64,000 nt of DNA. It comes from Zygnema circumcarinatum. Lineage: Eukaryota; Streptophyta; Zygnematophyceae; Zygnematales; Zygnemataceae. Shown here piece after piece: positions 50,701 through 60,458 of the stretch. The notes under the pieces are model-generated. The model was not told where the DNA came from and did no database searches. It worked only from the letters and a program-made list of their open reading frames with translations. Each line of letters opens with the position of its first letter. Position 1 is the stretch's first letter. The DNA is taken from the NCBI GenBank assembly GCA_037447605.1, contig CM074804.1, forward strand, positions 3,240,001 through 3,304,000, given 5' to 3'. The translations under genes were made by a program, and so were the position numbers.

Positions 50701-51501
50701 GGCCAAGGTTCTTGAGGTCTATCAGGTGGGCCTCCATCTGTTCAGAAAGATGTGCAACCGCAAGTATGTGGGGAATGGCAGTAGTATTGCCGATGATAAC
50801 AACGGCAGTGGTAGTATGACGTTGCCCTGCAGGAGGTCATGAAGGGCATCTGCTGCGATGGCATCATCCGCCCGGTCGAGAAGAGGGCGCTTCGAGAATA
50901 TCGCATTACGCACCATATCACAAATGCACAGGTGTGTCTACCTATGCACACTATGCTGCTGCTGCCGCAGGAGTTCGCGTTTGACCTCGTCACCGGAATA
51001 GAATTTCCATACCATGCTTCTGATAGTGGGAAAACCTAAAACGAGACAAGGTTGAAATCAGCATGCCTGGCCTAGCAGTACACTACCAATTGTGTCTAAA
51101 GTCTGGTCAAATTCCACAGCCGAAACCTAACTCCTGATTTGCTCGTTTCATTGACTTTTTCTGTTAAGCTGATGCAATATCATCTGCATGCACACTGCAT
51201 ACACACTTATCCATACTCTCGCTCAACTCCCTGTAACGAGTGCTTATGGAGTTCATCTGCACGGCAGCACTTGGAAGCCGTGGCTATGTGTGGATGGACC
51301 CCGGAGGAATATGAAGACGGTGCCAAGCTGGACATGCACAAGCATCAGTTCTCCCTCCGCAAGTCCATTGAGACTTTCAACCGCAGCATTGCCACCGCCG
51401 TGGGGGCGGGGAGGCAATCCCGCGGCCCGCCCAAGATCGCGGAGGGGACGGAATCTCCACTGCCAGGTGGCACGCCGCTGGGGTCATTGAGCCCTTCATG
51501 A
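47759..51501 (+). CDS. Popeye-like three-helix membrane protein with cyclic-nucleotide-binding-type domain, 7 exons, 596 aa
   Basis: Exons are 47759-48730, 49488-49620 region (ending at 49619), 49805-49851, 50200-50358, 50578-50725, 50833-50931 and 51268-51501; GT-AG, total divisible by three. Residues 1-200 are basic, Ser/Arg-rich and nearly acid-free, with RRSFSSTTKV, like a mitochondrial or dual targeting region. Three hydrophobic helices follow (about 249-266, 272-292, 297-313), then EEAEVYAAVFQKHGVTPHQF, the helix that links membrane and ligand domain in Popeye proteins. The ligand domain has SGRIEVSKDGEMVGEMGPG and GETSLLL...HRAGHTVLTAE, closer to the classical phosphate-binding cassette of CNBDs than to the animal DSPE motif. 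The C-terminal extension has WTPEEYEDG. POPDC proteins bind cAMP in animal muscle; the role in plants is unknown to me. Ligand and location are inferred. Confidence 0.8.
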
Positions 51502-52199
51502 GGTCGGCAGAGCGTGGTGATTCCCACGATGGGATTTCGCGCCAACGGGCATTAGATTTAAGAATGTTTATTATAGAAAGAGGTTAAACTTAATGGTCCT
51601 CAAATATTCTATGTATTGATGGATAGATAAATAGTTAGCCAGGCATTCTGTACGGGGCGAAGATTAGCCTTGCCTCATGATGATGACGAAATCTACGCTT
51701 GAGTTAATTGTATAGGATCATATATGCTCAGTAGTCTTCTCTTGAGTGTGTTTATTATCAGCAGAGGGACTTCACAAAATAACAGGCCACGAGGTTATCT
51801 AGTTTTACGACCCTTCCTTTACTTATTTACTTTCATGATAGCTAGCAACACGATCCAATGTCTCCTTATTTGGGACCTGTTTGGTACTCTATGATTCTAA
51901 TTCCAAGCACGAGCCTTAGTTTTCAGAGTGTCTCTACCGAGTGGCAATGCTGGTGGAGGCTTTTTCCAGTGGTTGTCGAGTTGTCTTGGAATTCGAACGG
52001 GGCTCTTCAGTACGGCACAACTTGAGAGTGCTCATGTTGTCACCTTCCCAACACTTGAATTGTTTTTTTTAGAATTTTTTGATGCAATGGATTGGCAGGG
52101 TGGCATTATGTATACAGCGCCTGCCCCTGATTGTGGACGGCAAATCGTGTGAACTGCTTGGTATGAACTGCGAGGCAGTACAGTACTTCGTCACTGGGG
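51502..52199. other. Intergenic 3' flank of the Popeye-like gene
   Basis: Ordinary AT-rich sequence without a supportable gene. Confidence 0.45.
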
Positions 52200-53175
52200 G
52201 ATGCGGTGGTCAGGCAGTGGAGTACTCACAGGGGGGGCACTTGACCGCTGCTGCACCCTCGTCTTGGTCGGATTACGGTATCGAATTGTTGCCTACAACA
52301 ATGCAGCGCCAATCGCAAGTGGCAGCGCGGCAGCAGTGGCCAACTTGGTGCCAAAGCCACGCCAAGCCAAAGCCGCCAACCGCCCCGATGTCTGCCGTCC
52401 CGGCCACCAGGCCAGGCCCAGGCCCAGGCCACGCCAGGCCGCGAGTCGGATCGGATCAAACAAAATCGCATCGAATCGACTCACATCCGCTCGCATCGGA
52501 TCGCGACCCCTCCCGCGCTGCCCCGGCCCGCCCGCCCGCGCGCGCTGTCGGCCGCTCTGCTCTGCGGCCTCTGCCGCGCGCCTCGTCTAGAATCGATCGC
52601 CAGATTTCCTTCCGTCCGTCTGACACCCAATCGACTCCCGTACTGGACCGTACCGTACCGCAGTACAGTACTGTACAGTACAGTCCAGTCATGTACAGTA
52701 CAGTACGCAGTTCCGCGACCTTTTCCTTTCCAGAGGGTCCGATGGCCCGCCCGCCGCCGCCGCGTCGCTGCCCCCCGTCCCGCCCCGTCGCGTCGCGTCC
52801 CGTCCGGCTCGTGCCGTCCGTACGTCCCTCCTCCGGGCGGGCGGGCGGGAGCCAGCCAGCTTGTCCAGGCCGCCACAAATCCCGGCGGGGACTGCGGCCT
52901 GCGCGGGGGGCCGCCACGTTGCCGCCGGCCATGCCCGCGCATGCGGCCGCCCCCGCCTGCGCGAGGGAGCGCCCTGCGGATGTCCGTATGGTAACGGACA
53001 CGAGAGGCCGCGCCACTCCGCCATGCCATCACAGGCCGACCATTCAGTGTCCGCCACGTGGCTCCGTGTCGACCAGGCTGGCTGCCTGGAGGTGGCGCCC
53101 TCAACGGAACGGAATGGCCGACACAGAACGGAACGGAGCGGAACGGAACGCAAGGGGTTCGCAGAGAGGAGAGAG
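52200..53175. promoter_or_regulatory. Orphan CpG island
   Basis: A strongly CpG-rich block with a GTAC palindrome cluster (52637-52708, including CAGTACAGTACTGTACAG), a G-box GCCACGTGGC at 53053-53062, ATCGCATCGAATCG-like tandem steps at about 52458-52500 and GGAACGGAAC-like repeats at about 53105-53150. It carries the full set of motifs seen upstream of real genes, yet no recognisable gene starts next to it: the next start is 1.6 kb away at 54775, behind a satellite. The long reading frames inside are compositional. Confidence 0.5.
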
Positions 53176-53204
53176 GATGGGGCGTGCATGCCCATTCATG
53201 GCTC

Positions 53205-53305
53205 GTTAGGGTCTTCGCGACCGATTGGATCCTCGTGGTTCCCGTGATGCTTGAACTATGTCATGTGCCTTTCATGGCATCGCCAGCGTGAGATCAATGC
53301 CAATG
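53205..53305 (-). repeat. Dispersed repeat copy E (diverged)
   Basis: On the minus strand it reads GGCATTGATCTCACGCTGGCG and, about 50 bases on, GGAACCACGAGGA followed by GGTCGCGAAG; between these the sequence has drifted. It adjoins the orphan CpG island. Confidence 0.65.
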
Positions 53306-53787
53306 TCCTCCTTGTTCGCTGGCTTTGGACCGACTGGACATAAAAACCACATGAATGGTTGACATGAAACATGCGTGCATGTTGCTGGTACAAACACATC
53401 TGCAGTTGTCATGCCGACGTACAGTTTTGCTTGTAATGCAAATTTTGTTACTGTATAGGGACGAGTTTGATGTTGCATACTAATAAAAACATCATAACGT
53501 GCAATGCGTCAACAACGCACACGTGTACAACAATGTATTTAGGGGGAATACATTGCCAACAATTTTGGTTCTTGTAAAGACATGGACAACAAGAACAAAA
53601 CCAAAGTACAACTACTATAGGAATGGCTCGCACATGAGAATCTATCACAGCCTCAGGCTTCTTTTGCCATCATGCCTGTTTAAATACTAAGCTTAGCTAC
53701 CCAGCTCATGGTCGCCTTTGCGACCAAGCAAGGACCCTGTTCTCGTAGCCTGCAATAGCGAAAACATGGATGGCGTTGTATACGCAG
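53306..53787. other. Intergenic, no feature seen
   Basis: Ordinary sequence between repeat copy E and the satellite; no supportable gene. Confidence 0.45.
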
Positions 53788-54175
53788 TTCAGAGTTCAGA
53801 GTTCAGAGTTCAGAGTTCAGAGTTCCGAGTTCCGAGTTCCGAGTTCGGAGTTCAGAGTTCAGAGTTCAGAGTTCAGAGTTCAGAGTTCAGAGTTCAGAGT
53901 TCAGAGTTCAGAGTTCAGAGTTCAGAGTTCAGAGTTCAGAGTTCAGAGTTCAGAGTTCAGAGTTCAGAGTTCAGAGTTCAGAGTTCAGAGTTCAGAGTTC
54001 AGAGTTCAGAGTTCAGAGTTCAGAGTTCAGAGTTCAGAGTTCAGAGTTCAGAGTTCAGAGTTCAGAGTTCAGAGTTCAGAGTTCAGAGTTCAGAGTTCAG
54101 AGTTCAGAGTTCAGAGTTCAGAGTTCAGAGTTCAGAGTTCAGAGTTCAGAATTCAGAGTTCAGAGTTCAAAGCTC
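53788..54175 (+). repeat. 7-bp satellite (TTCAGAG)n, about 55 units
   Basis: Nearly perfect head-to-tail TTCAGAG units, with a short variant cluster near the start (TTCCGAG three times, then TTCGGAG) and gradual decay at the end (GCTCAGAG, GTTCAAAG and similar to about 54245). Since 7 is not a multiple of 3, every frame reads a 7-residue peptide repeat (EFRVQSS), which explains the long stop-free frames here. Confidence 0.95.
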
Positions 54176-54245
54176 AGAGCTCAAAGTTGAGTTCAAAGTT
54201 GGAATGTCAGAGCTCAACGTTGAGAGTTCTGCGAGTTGCGAGTCC

Positions 54246-54774
54246 AGCGCTCCGCAATTCGCGGGCCGGAGCTGGTCGGAGCGGATAAAGGCCCGCGTCG
54301 GCGCAAAAGGGCCGCTGACAGGCAGACAGACCGACAGGCGGGCGGGCGCGCAGGATTAGGGCTGACGGGGCGCTGCGGGACTCGCCGGGGCTGGGGCGGG
54401 CCGGGGCTGGGGCTGGGGCTGGGGCTGGGCCTGCACGCGCTGGGCGGCAGACCTGGCGGTGGGAGCTGGTGGGAGCGGGAGGCGGCGGGGGGAGTGGGGG
54501 AGTTGGCAGCGGGAGGAGGAGGTTGGAGGGGGAAGGAGGAGGACGAAGGGAGGAGGTAGGAGGACGACGAGGAGGTAGGAGGGGAGGAGGAGGGGAAGGA
54601 AGAGTTGGAAGTGCGGAGCAGGAGGAGGAAGAGAAGGAGCGGAGGAGGAGAAGGTGGAAAAGGAGGAGGAAAAGGAGGAGGAGGGGGAGGAGAAGCAGGA
54701 GGAGAGGAAGAGGAGGTGGATGCTAAGCGAGGAGGACACAGCAATGTCGGAATGAGAAAGTGGAAGTGGATTCT
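54246..54774 (+). promoter_or_regulatory. GC/GGA-rich region upstream of the PC-esterase-like gene
   Basis: GGGGCT repeats (54395-54430) and then a long purine-rich GGA/GAG tract (54480-54720) lead up to the ATG at 54775. It probably serves as promoter and 5' UTR; the purine tract parallels the GA tracts at other starts. Confidence 0.45.
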
Positions 54775-57700
54775 ATGGCCGGGAAGGATATGTGGTTGTG
54801 GTGTAGGAGAGTGCGGCTGTTTATTGCAAGGCCGCTTACCGTTCTTCTGCTAGTATTCGTATTAGAAGTGGGAAAGAAGGCCGAGGCAGTGCGCACTGCA
54901 GATTGGCAGAAGTGTGAGACAGCCGGGAGATTCCACAGTGCTGATGTATGGGGAACGGGACTGGATGGGCCTCAGCTCTTGAAGAGAGAATGCTTTCTCA
55001 TCCAACCTAAGGTGAATGCCATTCCGGCGCTCGATGTCCTTGTTCTCCTTGTTACAGGGATTTGTTGTTTATTTGCTGACCAGGGATAGCGTTTTTGGCA
55101 TTGGTCTGTACTACGACCGCCTTTTATGGATGCTTCAGTTGCTTTCAAACATCAATGGACGATCTCATGATAAACTACCGTGTCTCCAGAGCTAGGTGAT
55201 GTTAAGGATGTAAGTGCGTTTGTCACAAGAATGTCACTTCTACAGGCTGCGCCTCAGAATGCAGCATCTTCAATCCTGAGCAATTGAGTCGTTTTGTGTT
55301 AAGATAGCTACCGTGTTGCAGAAGTTGTTCGTATCGGTTTCCTGAGTGAGAAGGAGAGGAGACAACCAGCGATTTTTTTTGCATGACTGTTCGCCATTCT
55401 GCATTCCTGCAGAACGAGGCTCTTGGTTTTGTAGAATTTACTGGAAGCTTATGAAACGCTGCGGGGCTGCAGGATATAAATGGCAGCAAAATTGACCGGG
55501 GCTGCTCTCCACCGAGTACTTTCTGGCTCGTATTTTTGCGGTCTACAGATGGCTCTGTGCAACTTCTGGCAGACGTTTTCCATATTGCTGCTGAAGGTTT
55601 TCATCAGGTGCAACTAGAGTTTCTTCACCGGTTTACATATAATTAACAAGAATTACACCACTCACACCCTCTGGATGCAGTGACTGATTTTGAAGTCATA
55701 AAATGAGCTAGCTATTGATCTTGAAGAACTTTTTTATCATGACAAGTGGATTTGCTCCCGAATCATACATGGTCTTGCTCACAATGTCTATACAACTCTT
55801 TTAACTTTCATGCAGGTGTGCTTTACTCTAATGGAGCTGGCTTCATACAAAGTATCTATCTACCTTGTTACGACCAGTTTCGCAGACACATTGGCAGGGA
55901 GGAGAGTGCCTCCAGATTATTTTCCATACGCATTGGTGAAAGAAGTTACTGTAAATGCAACGGTGAGTCTCGTCATGCCATCACTAGGGAGATTGTAGTG
56001 GGTCAATTTGATCCTGTGAGGTTTTTCCTTTTGTCTTTATCACACCATAGCTGCAATCAGAAAGTTTAAACTTAATAGCAATGCTCAAGAGAATTTTTAC
56101 GAAGTGTATGCGAGGGGGAAGGTCCGCCGCCTCGGCGGAGTAGGCTGAGCGTCTTTCTGGACTGCTCTTTTTCCCTTCCTTTTCTTCCGCCCACCTATTC
56201 CAGCCTTAGCTTACCTTGTTAAACCATAACGATGTCAGTCTGCCCTCGCAAATGATGGTCACGTCAGGGTAGTCAGTCAAGGACAACCTCCATCTTTCAA
56301 ATTCAAGAGGGAGTTCAGTAAGGGGATGATAAGTTATAGTGCGTCAAGATTTGAATTGAGACAGGGATTTTGACAATTTATGCCGTACCTGTGTGTAGTG
56401 CAAGTGGAACGTCTTATTCTGAATTCCAGCAAACGAGTATGTAGGTTATGAGTTTGAGAAGCAGGAGAGCTTCCTCTTCATTGAGGATTTGTCTGGTTAG
56501 AGCTTCTGAGTCCCATACCATGATTACGAGAAAGGATGTTAGTTCTTAATTTTGCTGTTTCCTGAGTTAATGACTCAAGTGCCAGGATTCTTTGTCTGTG
56601 CGCACTTCATTCAAGGAACTTCAATAACTTGTGATAGTTGCATGGAGTTTCAACGGGCCAATGGTCCATCCACCCGCTCTGTACTGTTCATAGTAGACCG
56701 TAGCTTATCATACGAACCATTATAATTACGATTTTAACGCGGGTATATCATTGTTTCGCATAATAAAATTGGACACATCACATAACATTTTAGAGTTTCG
56801 AGTCTAGTGTTAAATTTATGAAGTTGCGACTGTACGAGAGATTGTAGTTAAACTTAGCTAAAAGGATTCGACTTTACTTCGTAAGACCATCTTTGCACAT
56901 AAGGAGAGGTTCAGCTTGCGGAGTAGATGATGGTTTCAGCAGCTTCGAGTTCTTCCGAGGCAAATCTGCTCTGTCGATTCGAACTTGTTTCTTCTGCAGC
57001 TACAGCCTTGTGCGGGAATCTCATAGCTCACATTTAGCAGCAAGGTTTTGTCGCCTCTGAGAGGCAATGTACTGCAGGTGGAGGATGAGATTCAGCACAA
57101 AGCATACCTTGCTTCACTTCCTCCCTGCACTCAGGAGATTCTTTCAAAGAGCAATAACGACGGCCGGTGGATTGAAGATCTTTGGTATCCAAACTCGTGT
57201 CGTGTTAACCGATTAACTCCCAGGTATTACCTTCGCAGCATTGCTTGCAGGTTATGGGCCTTGGATAGATTTTCTTTGCTCGGATTCCGCACTGTATATC
57301 TGAACAAGACATTATAAAGTTGTGATATTTTTTGGTTGACGTTTTAAAGCTGAAGCATCACTTTCAGCTATGTCATCGGTCTTAGCAACGCTTGCATGTG
57401 GTTGTGACCGTCCATACAGAGAGATGCTGAACTGCCTTGATGGAAAACGGTTACTCATTTCGGGGGATTATCAAATGTGGGCACTATTTGCGGAGTTAAT
57501 GAATTATTTGGGGAAAGGAGATCGATGCACATATTTCTCGGAAAATAGGAATGATCTGACGGCAAGTGCCAGCCTACGGGCATACAAGGTATGCCTGTTT
57601 AATTCTCGAAAAGGGACTGAAGGATTTGTAGGTCGTTTGGCCGGCCCCGTACTTGGAGGTTGATGAAGTGTTTGATGGGATTGCTCAGTTTTTACCTTGT

Positions 57701-59203
57701 CGTTTCTACTGAGCTGCGAATTTCTTCCTTTCTTTGCATTTGCTGTGAGAGGCATTATGCTTTGTTGGTAGTTTACCTCCATCACAATGTCTTGGCAGAG
57801 CAACTGCCAGCAACAGGAAAGCATTGCTGTCTTTGACAAAGGAACTTCAATCGATTTGATGCTTGTATTGAATGGCTCCCACTGCACCTTGGGAGGTTTC
57901 GACAGGCTCGACTGCAAGGTCCGGTACCATACCTTCCAGGATCAGAGGAGATAGCTGTGCATACGACGGAATATGGCAGTGGAGCACTCGCTACTTATTA
58001 CGGAACGGCAGTCAATGGCTTCGGAGTTGGCAGGTGTGTTAAAGTCGATTATAGAATTTGGCACCATTGCAACGTTAGTTATCCTCTGTTTTGAATTCGA
58101 CGAGGATACCATGTTCAGTCCTCGCCAAAGAATCTTTTCAATTGAAGAGTGAAATTATACAGTACCTTTGTCAATGCTTTTGAAGCATTAGATGTAATCT
58201 GTACTCGTATGCAAATGTCTGAGCCAGTCTAATGCTCCCGGTCTTGTACTGTGTGGATCTTTGCCCAATGAGTCTCAGAGTGCAGAGCAATGCACAATCT
58301 GCAAATGGGGAGCAAGATTCAGGACGCACTCTGAAGGTCACTTACGTATCACATTCTGACTCTAAAGAGCCTCTATTCCGACCCTGGATGATTGACTACA
58401 CCAGAACTGGGCCCCTCGCTAATGCCTTCGCTCCTTTCGACTATGTGTTGGCAACCAGTGGGCTGCATGACTTGGCTCTTTATGACACAGCCGACGAATA
58501 TACAGCAAATTTAGGTATTGTCGAATATTCTCGCTCTTGTTTGCTTTTTATCAGGGTGTTGTGCCAACTTACAGCTTGCTTTACTAACTTGCTTCTCCGT
58601 GAATATGCTGCTCCTAATCGCATGTGCAGAGGCAGAGTTTGTGCCGTCAATCCGGTTTGTGGTGCAAAACATGAGTGCCGTCACATGGGCGGGACTGTGG
58701 TCGGCTCAGGAGGGACTCAAACTACCAAAACATCTGCCTATGAGCAATAATGCGCGCGGCTTCAACTTGGAAGCGTCTGCTCGAAGGTGCTGCAACTGGA
58801 ATTTTATAAGCCACATTTGTAGATCGTTCATTTGAGTAGGTCAGGTCTTGTTGTTAGAAGAGCTAGCCATTTCCCAAAGCATTTGGAGTATGGTTCGGTT
58901 CACTCCTCTATTTTGTTTCTGATGGCTTGCAATAGCCTGACAGGCGATTTTCGTTGGGGAGTCCTTGTTGATGAACTTAGCCTTTTCTGATGCCCGGATG
59001 GCATGTTGTCTCTTTGCAGCAGAGTCACAACTGCTTGGGGAGTATCGTGGCTGGGCATGAAGGCGATGACTGCCCCTCGGAGGGATTTATGCCCTGACTC
59101 CTCACACTACTCCTGGCCCGTCTCTATTGCAACGCTTGAGCTCTGGCTCGGCTCCCTTTGCCCTCCTCCCCCTGAAGTTGAGCCTGACTCTGAACGATGC
59201 TAG
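54775..59203 (+). CDS. Secreted/Golgi PC-esterase-like protein with a changed GDS motif, 8 exons, 462 aa
   Basis: Exons are 54775-55011, 55816-55962, 57078-57223, 57420-57588, 57799-57918, 58286-58514, 58630-58786 and 59020-59203; GT-AG, phases close. The N-terminus (MAGKDMWLWCRRVRLFIARP then a Leu/Val-rich helix) is a signal anchor. Then follow GRWIEDLWYPNSCRV, CLDGKRLLISGDYQMW, VLNGSHC, LATSGLHDLALYD and, near the end, CPDSSHYSW. This order fits the PC-esterase/GDSL-like fold of plant TBL and related wall acyl-transferases: the late D-x-x-H is present, but the nucleophile motif reads GDY where GDS is expected. It may be inactive, use another residue, or be a different subfamily. The second exon is the least certain. 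Confidence 0.65.
56000..57070. other. Long intron of the PC-esterase-like gene
   Basis: About 1.1 kb between exons 2 and 3; no repeat, RNA gene or further exon that I can support. Confidence 0.4.
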
Positions 59204-60458
59204 GCTCAGGCAGTCTTATGTGTGAGCCCATGGATAGGCATCGTGTCTTCCGCAGTGCAATCGTAGGAAAGTTACTGCTGTCCCTTGTGCTAGCAGACAT
59301 GAAGTGACCGAAACTGGCCACTTTGCTTAAGGGCCGCTTTCTTAGGCAGGACAACTAATTAGAATGTAGTGTACCTTGCACCGCTCATAGCCTTCCTATT
59401 GTACCAGGAGCTGGTCGGTAGGAAGGGGCTCATACTTGGAGTTGCCATCAGCTCAGAGCAACTCTCTCTGGCAGTAGAGAAGCTCCAGTGCGAGGTACTA
59501 AGCCATAGTCCTCCCTCTTTGAGAGTATCTTATTGTACGTGGGGCTAGCCCTGGGTGGAGCTCAGGTAGTGATGGGGGTTACATGATGTCAGGGTGTAGA
59601 GCAGGGTTGACTTTGATTGATGGACCATCTCCTCCTGCTTGAGTGCCGTACCCCCTCAGAAGTAGGTAGACGAGCTGTCGCCCTCTTTGAAGTCACAGGA
59701 AAGTAGGCAGAAGCGCTAGCACGGTTGTTCAGGCAAAGGAACAGATCGAAATCTGTTCTTTTTGTACAGCCATTGTACAGCCGTCCCACAGGCGTCCAGA
59801 CATGAGCCATAGGATTGCTTATTCTTTTTTAATTCTCAAGCAAAAGCAGCGGGCCGGGCAGATTCATATCCGCGGGTGTCTTCTGGCGCTCATAAAGCTT
59901 AGCCTTCAGGGGCGTCTGGGTTAGCAGAGATTCCGTGAGATGATGCACGACAGTGAAGCAGTCACTATTGTTGAAAATTTTATTCTTTGAATTGCTGTAT
60001 TTCAGCTTACTCTCTTGCTACTCCCTTTTCGATACCTCTCCTGGTCAGACCGAATCCTTCCAATACTGCTGGCAACGGGTGGAAAATGAGCCATCCAACA
60101 TACCAGCAAGGCATCGGTGAAACTGCAGAAATTGTTGAAGCACAAGAGAGACAATTCCTGTTGGGGTTCCTTCCATTTGTAGTCCAAGAACAACGCGAAA
60201 GACTGAGGGGTTCAAACCATTTATCCTCATACCGAGGAACTAATATCTAGTACATGAGTTTTGCTCGACTCGTCTAGCTCGTTATGCCCAGGCATATGGC
60301 TGCAACTGTAGGGCATTCACTTTGCCCGCATTTGCTGCTTGTTGAGAACGAAAGACGGGATTCTGCATTGATACAAATGATGAAAAAAAACTATTTAACA
60401 GCACACTCATCTTGTTTGAGAGAGAACGTACGATGCAGAGGCATGTATGTCAGGTATG
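59204..60458. other. Convergent intergenic region
   Basis: Lies between the 3' ends of the PC-esterase-like (+) and GIY-YIG (-) genes. An open stretch at about 60005-60250 follows an acceptor-like site, but it does not join in phase with the esterase and I do not call it. No other feature is seen. Confidence 0.4.

Noticed and set aside
52079-53209. A 376-codon plus-strand frame and its antisense partners in the orphan CpG island
   Set aside because: Low-complexity Arg/Pro/Ser composition, overlap with other frames, no splice-supported extension and no domain.
53788-54175. CRISPR array
   Set aside because: Units are 7 bp with no spacers; this is a simple satellite in a plant genome.
53718-54359. 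A protein of repeated EFRVQSS heptads
   Set aside because: It is the readout of the TTCAGAG satellite; every frame gives the same kind of repeat because 7 is not divisible by 3.
54214-54744. Ser/Pro-rich antisense frames over the GGA tract
   Set aside because: They reflect the purine-rich low-complexity DNA upstream of the PC-esterase-like gene.
59987-60250. Extra terminal exon of the PC-esterase-like gene
   Set aside because: The frame that is longest here does not join in phase with the exon ending at 58786, whereas 59020-59203 does and supplies the DSSH motif.
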